From: G965261775 sp965261775
GTDB lineage: Bacteria; Pseudomonadota; Gammaproteobacteria; Eutrophobiales; Eutrophobiaceae
Length of the DNA stretch: 64,000 bases
Assembly (NCBI GenBank): GCA_965261775.1
Contig: OZ253477.1
Span: 1,302,001-1,366,000 of the forward strand
Reading direction: 5' to 3'
Part shown: piece after piece, positions 52,961 to 62,162 of the stretch
Layout of the letters: each line of letters opens with the position of its first letter
How positions within the stretch are numbered: position 1 is the first letter of the stretch
Made by a program: the position numbers and the translations under genes
Notes under the pieces: generated by a model
The model's database searches: none
The model's input: the letters and a program-made list of their open reading frames with translations, nothing else
Told to the model about the DNA's origin: nothing

Positions 52961-54299
52961 AGAATATTACCACAGCGCCCTTGCCCTTTTCGGGGAAGGC
53001 GACTATGACGGTGCGATGGCCGATTTCGACGAGGCCATTGCCTTATGGGGCGCGGACTCGCCCGAAGCGGCGCCGGCTTATGCCGGTCGGGGCGTTACCC
53101 GTGAAAAGCAGGGTGACTATGACAGCGCAATGGCCGATTGCGACAAGGCCATCACCTTATGGGGCGCGGACTTCCCCGAAGTGGCGCCAGCTTATGACGG
53201 TCGGGGGACGGCTACCCGTAGCTGGCCCCGCCAGATATGGGACCGATTTGTTGCGAGTGCCTATGCCAGCCGGGGTGCTGACCGAGGCTGGAAAGGCAAT
53301 TATGACGGCGCGATGGCCGATTGCGACAAGGCCATCGCCTTATGGGGCGCGGACTCGCCTGAAGCGGCGCGGGTTTATGCCAACAGGGGCCTTGCCCGTG
53401 AACAGAAAGGCGATTATGACGGCGCGATAGCCGATTTCGACGAGGCCATTACCTTATGGGACGCGGACTCGCCCGAAGCGGCGCCAGCTTATGCCAACAG
53501 GGGCCTTGCCCGTGAACAGAAAGGCGATTATGACGGCGCAATAGCCGATTGCGACAAGGCCATCGCCTTATGGGGCGCGGACTCGCCCGAAGCGGTGCCG
53601 GCTTATGACGGCCGGGGCGCTGCCCGTTTCAGAAAAGGCGACTATTACGGTGCGACGGCCGATTTTACCCAGGCCATTGCATTATCGGACGCGGACTCGA
53701 CCGAAGCGGCGCGGGTTTATGCCAATCGGAGCCTTGCCCGTGAACAGCAGGGCGATTATGACGGCGCGATTGCCGATTGCGACCAGGCCATCGCCTTATG
53801 GGGCGTGGACTCGCCCGAAGCGGCGCGGGCTTATGCCAATCGGGGCGTTGCCCGCGCCAGGAAAGGCGATGACGACGGCGCGATGGCCGATTTCGACGAG
53901 GCCATTGCATTATTGGGCACGGACTCGCCCGAAGCAACGCGGGCTTACGCCAATCAAGGCGCTGCCCGTGGCTGGCTCCAGCAGATATGGGGCCGGTTTG
54001 CTGCCGGGAATGATGCCAGTCGGGGTGCCGGCCAAGGCGGGAAAGGCGATGGTGACGACGCGATGGCCGATCTCGACAAGGCCATTGAATTATTAGACGC
54101 GTCGCCCGAAGCGACACGGGCTTATGCCAATCGAGGGGCTCCCCGTGGCTGGCTCCAGCAGATATGGGGCCGATTTGCTACCGGGACTGATGCCAGCCGG
54201 GATACCGGCCGAGGCGGGAAAGGCGATGATGGCGGCACGATGGACGACCATGATAAAACCGTCCGAAACCCTGGACGACAGGCGGACCATTCGCGATAG
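52950..54299 (+). CDS. TPR repeat protein, first of four paralogues, no membrane module
   Basis: A 449-residue protein made of about nine 38-residue TPR-like units plus a partial one, of the type DGAIADCDKAIALWGADSPE followed by AARAYANRGLAREQKGD. Three units are interrupted by a short insert around a QIWxRF core (near residues 92, 347 and 400) not seen in the other paralogues. The TPRs suggest protein-protein binding. The C-terminal coiled-coil and membrane module found in the three following genes is missing, and the end (NPGRQADHSR) is unique. It starts inside the end of the upstream methyltransferase gene. Function unknown. Confidence 0.85.
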   Translation: MTPEEYYHSALALFGEGDYDGAMADFDEAIALWGADSPEAAPAYAGRGVTREKQGDYDSAMADCDKAITLWGADFPEVAPAYDGRGTATRSWPRQIWDRFVASAYASRGADRGWKGNYDGAMADCDKAIALWGADSPEAARVYANRGLAREQKGDYDGAIADFDEAITLWDADSPEAAPAYANRGLAREQKGDYDGAIADCDKAIALWGADSPEAVPAYDGRGAARFRKGDYYGATADFTQAIALSDADSTEAARVYANRSLAREQQGDYDGAIADCDQAIALWGVDSPEAARAYANRGVARARKGDDDGAMADFDEAIALLGTDSPEATRAYANQGAARGWLQQIWGRFAAGNDASRGAGQGGKGDGDDAMADLDKAIELLDASPEATRAYANRGAPRGWLQQIWGRFATGTDASRDTGRGGKGDDGGTMDDHDKTVRNPGRQADHSR

Positions 54300-54374
54300 C
54301 ACGGCGTCAGTGGTACACTTTCACGAAATGGAAAACGTTTCAACACCGCGGCACGGAGGACGCGCAGCACCACA

Positions 54375-55361
54375 ATGACACCTGAAGAATATTATCAACG
54401 CGCCCTTGCCCGTGGCAGGAAAGGCGATTATGACGGCGCGATTGCCGACTTTACCAAAGCCATTGAATTATCGGGCGCGGACTCGCCCAAAGCGGCACTG
54501 GCTTATGTCAATCGGGGCGCTGCCCATGGCATGAAAGACGACTATGACGGCGCGATTGCCGATTGTGACAAGGCCATCGCCTTATGGGAGACGGACAATC
54601 CTGAAGCGGCGAAGGCTTATGTCAATCGGGGGTTTGCCCGTGGGATGAAAGGCGATCATGACGGCGCGATTGCGGACTGTAATACAGCCCTGCGCCTTGA
54701 ACCGGACAACAAACTGGCCATTTCCTATCGTGCAATGGCGCAGATGATGAAAGCAGGGGCGAAATCCCGGCAAGAGCTTGAAAAGCGCCTTAAAGAATCC
54801 TATGAAGAACAATTGGCGGAGTTTGAGAAAGCTGGACGTGATCTCACTGGACAACAGGAGGAATTTGAACGCAAAAGGAAATATTATCAGAAAAAAGCGA
54901 AGAAATATAAAAAATATTTCGACCGTGCGCTTATAGTGCTTGTCGCAATGCTGTCAGGTACGGTTTTTTTGCTCATCTATGATCTTGTTTGTTCTAAAAT
55001 AATCGCCGAAAGCATCAAAGACGCCGGTTACGCGGTCATTTTCCCCGTCGTTGTGGTTTTCATTTCTTTATCCGCCACCCTCGCCTGGGGGTTGCGCGTG
55101 CTGGACGCCCGCTACCATGAGGTGAAAATTATCGCCCTTGACTATGAACGCAAAATTCTTGTTGGAAAGGCGATCCCCTTTTACGCCGGCCCCGGCAGGG
55201 AGGAATTGCTCAAGCCGTTGCTCCAGCAATATATGGACCACTGGATGAGCCGAAGTCCCGCCGAAATCGCTATCGCCCTGCGTAACAGGGATGGCGGGGC
55301 AGCCGATTCGACCGTTATCCACAATGTCGCGGGGAGGATATCGCCCAAGGGCACTTCCTGA
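54375..55361 (+). CDS. TPR protein with coiled-coil and two-helix membrane module, three repeats
   Basis: A 328-residue protein with only three N-terminal TPR-like units, the last of 34-residue canonical type (CNTALRLEPDNKLAISYRAMA). A charged coiled coil follows (about residues 130-185, ELEKRLKESYEEQLAEFEKA), then two transmembrane helices and the tail LDYERKILVGKAIPFY, with LLQQYMDHWM and AIALRNRDGGA. The tail is almost identical in the next two genes. A 46-base segment up to and past the start is the same, with two mismatches, as that of the first gene. Topology probably places the TPRs and tail in the cytoplasm. Function unknown. Confidence 0.85.
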   Translation: MTPEEYYQRALARGRKGDYDGAIADFTKAIELSGADSPKAALAYVNRGAAHGMKDDYDGAIADCDKAIALWETDNPEAAKAYVNRGFARGMKGDHDGAIADCNTALRLEPDNKLAISYRAMAQMMKAGAKSRQELEKRLKESYEEQLAEFEKAGRDLTGQQEEFERKRKYYQKKAKKYKKYFDRALIVLVAMLSGTVFLLIYDLVCSKIIAESIKDAGYAVIFPVVVVFISLSATLAWGLRVLDARYHEVKIIALDYERKILVGKAIPFYAGPGREELLKPLLQQYMDHWMSRSPAEIAIALRNRDGGAADSTVIHNVAGRISPKGTS

Positions 55362-55375
55362 CGCATAGCACCACA

Positions 55376-57385
55376 ATGACGCCTGAAGAATATTATCAAA
55401 GCGCCCTTGCCCGTTTCGGGCAAGGCGACTATGACGGTGCGATTGCCAATTTTACCCAGGCCATTGCCCTATGGGGCGCGGACTCGCCCGAAGCGGCACC
55501 AGCTTATTTTAATCGGGGTAATGCCCGTGAAAAGAAGGACGACTATGACGGCGCGATTGCCGATTGCGACAAGACCATCACTTTATCGGGTGCGGACTCA
55601 CCCGAAGCAGCGCCAGCTTATTTTAATCGGGGCCTTGCCCGTTTCAGAAAAGGCGATGATAACGGCGCGATAGCCGATTACACCCAGGCCATTACCTTAT
55701 GGGGCGCGGAATCGACCGAAGCGGCGCGGGCTTATGCCAATCGGGGCGCTGCCCGTGGCAGGAAAGGCGATGATGACCGTGCGATAGCCGATTACGACAA
55801 GGCCATTGCCTTATCGGGCGCGGACTCGCCGGAAGCGGCGAAGGTTTATACCAATCGGGGACTTGCCCGTGGCAGGAAAGGCGATGATGACCGTGCGATT
55901 GCCGATTGCGACAAGGCCATCGCCTTATGGGGTGAGAACAATCCTGAAGCGGCGCCAGCTTATTTCAATCGGGGCAATGCCCGTGGCAGGAAAGGTGATG
56001 ATGACGACGCGATGGCCGATTTCACCCAGGCCATTGCCTTATGGGGCGCGGACTCGCCCGAAGCGGCGGACGCTTATTTCAATCGGGGCCTTGCCCATGT
56101 GAACAAAGGCGATGATGACGGTGCGATTGCCGATTGCGACAAGGCCATCGCCTTATGGGGTGAGAACAATCCTGAAGCAGCGCCAGCTTATTTCAATCGG
56201 GGCAATGCCCGTGGCAGGAAAGGTGATGATGACGGTGAGATAACCGATTACGACAAGGCCATCGCCTTATCGGGTGCAAACTCGCCCGAAGCGGCGCAGG
56301 CTTATTTCAATCGGGGCCTTGCCCATGTGAACAAAGGCGACTATGACGGTGCGATTACCGATTGCGACAAGGCCATTGAATTATGGGGCGCGGACTCGCC
56401 CGGAGCGGCGCTGGTTTATGTCAATCGGGGCCTTGCCCATGTGAACAAAGGCGATCATGACCGCGCGATAGCCGATTACGACAAGGCCATTGAATTATCA
56501 GGCGCGGACTCACCCGAAGCGGTGCGGGCTTATGCCAATCGGGGCCTTGCCCGTTTCAGAAAAGGCGATGATGACGGCGCGATAGCCGATTTTACCCATG
56601 CCATCGCCTTATGGGGTGAGAACAATCCTGAAGCGGCGGAGGCTTATGCCAATCGGGCTGCTACTCTCGGCAACAAAGGCGATCATAACGACGCGATAGC
56701 CGATTGCGACAAGGCCCTGCGCCTTCAACCGGACAACACACTGGCCATTCACAATCGCGCGGTGGCGCTGGCGATGAAAACAAGTGAGGAATCCCGGCAA
56801 GAGTTTGAGAAACGCCTTAAAGAATCCTATGAAGAACAATTGGAGGAGTTTAAGGAAGCCGGACGTTCTCTCCAGGAAAACAGCAAGGAATTTGAACGCA
56901 ACAGGGACGATTATCGGGAAAAAGCGGAAAGATATAAAAAATATTTCGACCGTGCGCTTATATGGGTTATAGCGCTGTTAGTTATTGTGTTTGCGCTCCT
57001 CATTTGTGATCTTGTTTATTCTGGAATAATCGCCGCAGTCATCAAAAACGCCGGTTATGCGGTCATTTTCCCCGTCGTTGTGGTTTTCATTTCTTTATCC
57101 GCCACCCTCGCCTGGGGGTTGCGCGTGCTGGACGCCCGCCACCATGAGGCGAAAATTATCGCCCTCGACTATGAACGCAAAATTCTTGTTGAAAAGACGA
57201 TCGCTGTTTACGCCGCTGGCAAGGAAGAATGGCACAGACTGTTGCTCCAGCAATATATGGACCACTTGATGAGGCAAAGTCCCGCCGAAGTCGCTATCGC
57301 CCTGCGTAACAGGGATGGCGGGGCAACCGATTCGACCGTTATCCACAATGTCGCGGGGAGGATATCGCCCAAGGACACTTCCTGA
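55376..57385 (+). CDS. TPR protein with coiled-coil and two-helix membrane module, twelve repeats
   Basis: A 669-residue paralogue with about twelve TPR-like units, a coiled coil (KRLKESYEEQLEEFKEAGRS), two membrane helices (ALIWVIALLVIVFALLICDL and GYAVIFPVVVVFISLSATLA), and the shared tail. It follows the previous gene by 14 bases, and the same context (AGCACCACAATGAC) surrounds the start. There is no close ribosome site, so translation may depend on coupling. Repeat units are near-identical at the DNA level, so recombination can change the count. Function unknown. Confidence 0.87.
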   Translation: MTPEEYYQSALARFGQGDYDGAIANFTQAIALWGADSPEAAPAYFNRGNAREKKDDYDGAIADCDKTITLSGADSPEAAPAYFNRGLARFRKGDDNGAIADYTQAITLWGAESTEAARAYANRGAARGRKGDDDRAIADYDKAIALSGADSPEAAKVYTNRGLARGRKGDDDRAIADCDKAIALWGENNPEAAPAYFNRGNARGRKGDDDDAMADFTQAIALWGADSPEAADAYFNRGLAHVNKGDDDGAIADCDKAIALWGENNPEAAPAYFNRGNARGRKGDDDGEITDYDKAIALSGANSPEAAQAYFNRGLAHVNKGDYDGAITDCDKAIELWGADSPGAALVYVNRGLAHVNKGDHDRAIADYDKAIELSGADSPEAVRAYANRGLARFRKGDDDGAIADFTHAIALWGENNPEAAEAYANRAATLGNKGDHNDAIADCDKALRLQPDNTLAIHNRAVALAMKTSEESRQEFEKRLKESYEEQLEEFKEAGRSLQENSKEFERNRDDYREKAERYKKYFDRALIWVIALLVIVFALLICDLVYSGIIAAVIKNAGYAVIFPVVVVFISLSATLAWGLRVLDARHHEAKIIALDYERKILVEKTIAVYAAGKEEWHRLLLQQYMDHLMRQSPAEVAIALRNRDGGATDSTVIHNVAGRISPKDTS

Positions 57386-57399
57386 CGCACAGCACCACA

Positions 57400-60336
57400 A
57401 TGACACCTGAAAAATATTACCACAGCGCCCTTACCCGTTTCGGACAAGGCGACCATGACGGCGCGATTGCCGATTACGACAAGGCCATTGCCTTATGGGG
57501 GAAGGACAATCCTGAAGCGGCGAAGGCTTATGCCGGTCGGGGCGTTTCCCGTGGCAGAAAGTGCGACTATGACAGTGCGATTGCCGATTTTACCCAGGCC
57601 ATTGCCTTATGGGGGAAGGATAATCCTGAAGCGGCGAAGGCTTATGCCGGTCGGGGCATTGCCCGTGAAAAGAAGGATGACTATGACGGTGCGATGGCCG
57701 ATTGCGACAAGGCCATTGCCTTATGGGGCGAGGACTCGCCTGAAGCGGCGCTAGCTTATACCAGTCGGGGTGTTGCCCGTGGCAGGAAAGGCGATGATGA
57801 CGGCGCGATTGCCGATTGCAACAAGGCCATCGCCTTATCGGGCGCGGGCTCACCCGAAGCGGCGGACGCCTATGTCAATCGGGGCCTTGCCCGTGGTATG
57901 AAAGGCGATCATGACGGCGCAATTGCCGATTGCGACAAGGCTATCGCCTTATCAGGCGCGGCCTCGCCCAAAGCGGCACCAGCTTATGCCGGCCGGGGCC
58001 TTGCCCGTAGCAACAAAGGTGATGATAACGGCGCGATTGCCGATTTTACCCAGGTCATTGCCTTATCGGGCGCGGACTTGCCAGAAGCGGCGGACGCCTA
58101 TGCCAATCGGGGCCTTGCCCATGGCAACAAAGGCGACCTTGACGGCGCGATTGCCGATTTCGACGAGGCCATTGAATTATTAGGCGCAGACTCGCCCGAA
58201 GCGGCGCTGGCTTATTTCAATCGGGGCGTTGCCCGTAGCAGGAAAGGCGACCATGACGGTGCGATAGCCGATTTCGACAAGGCCATTGAATTATCAGGCG
58301 CGGACTTGCCAGAAGCGGCGCCAGCTTATGCCTATCGGGGTGCTACCCGTGGCAGGAAAGGCGATGATGACGGCGCGATTGCCGATTTCGACAAGGCCAT
58401 TGAATTATCAGGCGCGGATTCGCCCGAAGCGGCACGGGCTTATGCCTATCGGGGACTTGCCCGTGGCAACAAAGGCGATTATGACGGTGCGATTGCCGAT
58501 TACGACAAGGCCATTGAATTATCAGGCGCGGATTCGCCTGAAGCGGCGCTGGCTTATTTTAAGCGGGGTAATGCCCGTGAAAAGAAGGACGACTACGACG
58601 GCGCGATTGCCGATTTCACCAAAGCCATTGAATTATCAAGCGCGGACTCGCCCAAAGCGGCGCCGGCCTATTTCAATCGGGGCGCTGCACGTGGCAGGAA
58701 AGGCGATGATGACGGTGCGATTGCCGATTATAACAAGGCCATTGAATTATTAGGCGCGGGCTCGCCCGAAGCGGCACCAGCTTATGCCAATCGGGGACTT
58801 GCCCGTGAAAAGAAGGGCGACGATGACGGCGCGATTGCTGATTACGACAAGGCCATTGAATTATCAGGCGCGGACTCGCCCAAAGCGGCGCGAGCTTATG
58901 CCAATCGGGCCTTTGCCCGTGGCAGGAAAGGCGACCTTGACGGCGCGATTGCCGATTTTACCCAGGTCATTACCTTATCGGGCGCGGATTCGCCCGAAGC
59001 GGCGGACGCCTATGTCAATCGGGGCATTGCCCGTGAAAAGAAGGGCGACGATGACGGCGCGATCACCGATTACGACAAGGCCATTGAATTATCAGGCGCG
59101 GACTCGCCCGAAGCGGCATTGGCTTATGCCAATCGGGGTGCTACCCGTGGCAGGAAAGGCGATTATGACGGTGCGATGGCCGATTGCAACCAGGCCATTG
59201 CCTTATGGGGGAAAGACAATCCTGAAGCGGCACAGGCTTATGTCAATCGGGGCAATGCCCATGGCATGAAAGACGACTATGACGGCGCGATTGCCGATTG
59301 CGACAAGGCCATTGCCTTATGGGGGAAAGACAATCCTGAAGCGGCACAGGCTTATGTCAATCGGGGCGCTGCCCGTGGCGAAAAAGGCGATGATGACGAC
59401 GCGATGGCCGATTACACCAAAGCCATCGCCTTATGGGGTGAGAACAATTCTGAAGCGGCGGGCGCTTATGTCAATCGGGGCGCTACCCGTTTCAAACAAG
59501 GCGATCATGACGGCGCGATTGCCGATTGCAATAAGGGCATCGCCTTATGGGGTGAGAACAATCCTGAAGCGGCGGACGCTTATGCCAATCGGGGCGCTGC
59601 CCGTGGCAGGAAAGGTGACCATGACGGCGCGTTGGCGGACTGTGATAAGGCCCTGCGCCTTCAACCGGATAACAAACAGGCCATTCACAATCGCGCGCTG
59701 GCGCTGGCGATGAAAGCAAGTGAGGGATCCCGGCAAGAGCTTGAAAAGCGCCTTAAAGAATCCTATGAAAAAAAATCGAAGGAGTTTAAGGAAGCCGGAC
59801 GTTCTCTCCTGAAAAACAGCAAAAAATTTAAACGCAAAAGGAAATATTATCAGCAAGAAGCGGAGAAATATAAAAAAGATTTCGACCGTGTGCGTTCAGA
59901 GGTTGCCGTGCTGTCAGGTCTTGTGCTTTCGCTCCTCATTTGTGATCTTGTTTATTCTGGAATAATCACTGAAATCATCAAAAATGACGGTTACGCGGTC
60001 ATTTTTCCCGTCGTGATGGTTTTCATTTCTTTATCCGCCACCCTCGCCTGGGAACTGCGCGTGCTGGACGCCCGCCACCATGAGGCGAAAATTATCGCCC
60101 TTGACTATGGGCGCAAGATTCTTGTTGAAACGACGATCGCCTATTACGCCGCTGACAAGAAGGAGGAATTGCTCAGGCCGTTGCTCCAGCAATATATGGA
60201 CCACTGGATGAGGCAAAGTCCCGCCGAAGTCGCTATCGCCCTGCGTAACAGGGATGGCGGGGCGGCCGATTCGACCGTTATCCACAATGTCGCGGACCGG
60301 ACCGCGGGGAGGATATCGCCCAAGGGCGATTCCTGA
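57400..60336 (+). CDS. TPR protein with coiled-coil and two-helix membrane module, twenty repeats
   Basis: The largest paralogue, 978 residues with about twenty TPR-like units and the same coiled-coil, helix and tail module. The repeats occur in runs of closely similar types (KAIALWGKDNPE, KAIELSGADSPE, TQVIALSGADLPE), suggesting recent expansion of sub-blocks. It starts 14 bases after the previous gene in the same context (CAGCACCACAATGAC). The tail has RTAGRISPKGDS, with a small insertion compared with the others. A TPR scaffold at the inner membrane is inferred. No enzyme domain is visible. Confidence 0.87.
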   Translation: MTPEKYYHSALTRFGQGDHDGAIADYDKAIALWGKDNPEAAKAYAGRGVSRGRKCDYDSAIADFTQAIALWGKDNPEAAKAYAGRGIAREKKDDYDGAMADCDKAIALWGEDSPEAALAYTSRGVARGRKGDDDGAIADCNKAIALSGAGSPEAADAYVNRGLARGMKGDHDGAIADCDKAIALSGAASPKAAPAYAGRGLARSNKGDDNGAIADFTQVIALSGADLPEAADAYANRGLAHGNKGDLDGAIADFDEAIELLGADSPEAALAYFNRGVARSRKGDHDGAIADFDKAIELSGADLPEAAPAYAYRGATRGRKGDDDGAIADFDKAIELSGADSPEAARAYAYRGLARGNKGDYDGAIADYDKAIELSGADSPEAALAYFKRGNAREKKDDYDGAIADFTKAIELSSADSPKAAPAYFNRGAARGRKGDDDGAIADYNKAIELLGAGSPEAAPAYANRGLAREKKGDDDGAIADYDKAIELSGADSPKAARAYANRAFARGRKGDLDGAIADFTQVITLSGADSPEAADAYVNRGIAREKKGDDDGAITDYDKAIELSGADSPEAALAYANRGATRGRKGDYDGAMADCNQAIALWGKDNPEAAQAYVNRGNAHGMKDDYDGAIADCDKAIALWGKDNPEAAQAYVNRGAARGEKGDDDDAMADYTKAIALWGENNSEAAGAYVNRGATRFKQGDHDGAIADCNKGIALWGENNPEAADAYANRGAARGRKGDHDGALADCDKALRLQPDNKQAIHNRALALAMKASEGSRQELEKRLKESYEKKSKEFKEAGRSLLKNSKKFKRKRKYYQQEAEKYKKDFDRVRSEVAVLSGLVLSLLICDLVYSGIITEIIKNDGYAVIFPVVMVFISLSATLAWELRVLDARHHEAKIIALDYGRKILVETTIAYYAADKKEELLRPLLQQYMDHWMRQSPAEVAIALRNRDGGAADSTVIHNVADRTAGRISPKGDS

Positions 60337-60463
60337 CGCGCATTTCCGCCGAAGGCGCCGACAGGAAGCACGGAAAAACAGGACGCCGGGCGTCCGTTGC
60401 CGTCAATCCGCTTTTCAGGGACGCCGTTACCGGCACTCGCCACCCGTTTCCATCGGCTTTGGC

Positions 60464-62158
60464 TCAGGTTTTATATAACGGCTCCAGCTTCGTTTTTGCG
60501 GGCGGGGGCTGTTCCTGCCGGAACGATTGCGTCATGAAACCTTGCAGGAATGCCTGTCCGTCCCAGGGCGAGGTTGCATCGGCGTAAAGTTTCCGGCTTA
60601 AGCGGCGCAGTTCCTCGCGAAAGCCGTCATCGCCATAGTCGCCTAGGGCTTCAAGATTGTTGACCGGGGATTCCGGCCAGTTCGCCCTGGCCCAGCGCAA
60701 CAGGGCGTTTTTGGCCATCTCGGGGTTGTTGTCACGGCACGCCTGGCGTAATTGCCGCAGACAGGCTCTTTTTGCTGGCGACTCGTCTTTTGTTTCCCGT
60801 TCGCCGCGCCTGTCGCGGAGCGCCCGCCACCACAGGAGCAGTGTCGCCAGCCACAGGATAAACAGCGCGGCGCTTGCCCATTGCCAGTACCGGGGGGTGG
60901 CCTGTCCGGCGCCGGGATCCGGTACGGCGCGCCCGGCCGTCGCCGCGTGTTCCGCCGGGACGTCATTACCGGGACCGGCGCTCCCCTGCGGGGGGCGGGC
61001 TGTCTTGTCCGCCACAACGTGAATACGGCGTTCGGGCAGTTCCGCCGTCTCCATTCTGTCGGTTTTGACGTTCCACCACGGGATCCGGATGGACGGCAGC
61101 ACCCGTTCCCCGGACCGGGTCGGAATGATCGCCATCTTGTCGCGGCGCACACCCACAACGCCGGTGGTCTCGTACAACTCTTCAAACAGGGGCTGGTCGG
61201 GATAGGTTTTAAGTCCTTCTGGCAATGCAGCGTCAATGTCTGGCAACTGACTGGCGGTCAGCCCGTTCGCCCGCAGGATCAGGGTGCGGGTAACCACCTC
61301 GCCCTGTTTCAATCCGGACGGGTCAAGCGACCATTGCTCCTGTAAGGACAGTTGCGTCGCCGGTAGCCAGAACTTTCCCTGAAACGACGGCGGAATCGGT
61401 TTGACGTCGATCACGATTTCATCGGAGTGTTTGACGATTGTCTCCGGTTGCGCGCCGAAAGGGTCGAAATTGAAAAAACCGCTCGTTCCCTTTCGCCCCT
61501 TGAAAACCAGCGGCTTGATGACGAGGTTACCGCTGCTTTGCGGAAAGATGGCATAGCGGCGTTCAATAACCCTGTAGCGTTTACCGTTGTGCTGTTTCTC
61601 GTAGTTTTTGTCCTGACCGATTCTGTTGATGACGGCGTCTCCACCGCCAGGGACGGGGTCGGAGAGGCTGGCGTCGCTTGCCCGAACGGCGAGAAACAGC
61701 CTGACCGTGTAAATGATCTGCGCCTGCACATAGGGAGCGTCGGTGTCCACGGCGACATCAATAAAAATATCGTCAGTACGTGATTGCCTGCTACTCGGCG
61801 GGGGGGCGGGCAGGACTTCAATGCGGACGGGATGGCTTTGGGTATTGCCGAACGTTACCGCCGGGATGGTCAGGGAGCCGGTTTTGCCGGTGAGGATTGT
61901 CAATATCCATTTTTGACGATGGCTGACACTGCCGTTATTGATCCGGGTGCTGCTTTCGGTACGCCTGTTGAGTACGGTGAATGATTTTTCCAGCGTTGAA
62001 AAATCCGGCCGTGCGTCAATCTGCTCATCGCTCTCAAAGGTCAGTTCAAATGATTCATTGGCGATCACCGGACTGCGATCGACACTGACCTGTATTTCTG
62101 CCAGACCGGATCGACAGATCGCCAGTAAAATCACTGTTATCCATATACGTTTCTGCAT
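60464..62158 (-). CDS. batD: BatD, oxygen-tolerance protein
   Basis: A 564-residue exported membrane protein. A signal peptide precedes several immunoglobulin-like strands (from IQVSVDRSPVIANESFELTFE), and a single transmembrane helix is near the C-terminus (YWQWASAALFILWLATLLLW), followed by a cytoplasmic tail. This is the BatD (oxygen tolerance, DUF-type) layout, with the RAVSDAS-like and KNYEKQHNGKRYRVIERRYA segments. It is four bases downstream of batB on the same strand. Its role is in envelope stress or aerotolerance in relatives. Confidence 0.88.
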   Translation of the reverse strand: MQKRIWITVILLAICRSGLAEIQVSVDRSPVIANESFELTFESDEQIDARPDFSTLEKSFTVLNRRTESSTRINNGSVSHRQKWILTILTGKTGSLTIPAVTFGNTQSHPVRIEVLPAPPPSSRQSRTDDIFIDVAVDTDAPYVQAQIIYTVRLFLAVRASDASLSDPVPGGGDAVINRIGQDKNYEKQHNGKRYRVIERRYAIFPQSSGNLVIKPLVFKGRKGTSGFFNFDPFGAQPETIVKHSDEIVIDVKPIPPSFQGKFWLPATQLSLQEQWSLDPSGLKQGEVVTRTLILRANGLTASQLPDIDAALPEGLKTYPDQPLFEELYETTGVVGVRRDKMAIIPTRSGERVLPSIRIPWWNVKTDRMETAELPERRIHVVADKTARPPQGSAGPGNDVPAEHAATAGRAVPDPGAGQATPRYWQWASAALFILWLATLLLWWRALRDRRGERETKDESPAKRACLRQLRQACRDNNPEMAKNALLRWARANWPESPVNNLEALGDYGDDGFREELRRLSRKLYADATSPWDGQAFLQGFMTQSFRQEQPPPAKTKLEPLYKT

Positions 62159-62162
62159 CGTC

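Noticed and set aside
53605..54117. Long alternative-frame and antisense open frames in the TPR array
   Set aside because: They arise because the repeat length is a multiple of three, so stop-free stretches are copied in other frames. Arg/Pro-rich products do not resemble proteins.
52950..60336. Repeat-rich region considered as CRISPR or satellite DNA
   Set aside because: Units are contiguous 114-bp coding repeats without spacers, and the frame is maintained through all of them.
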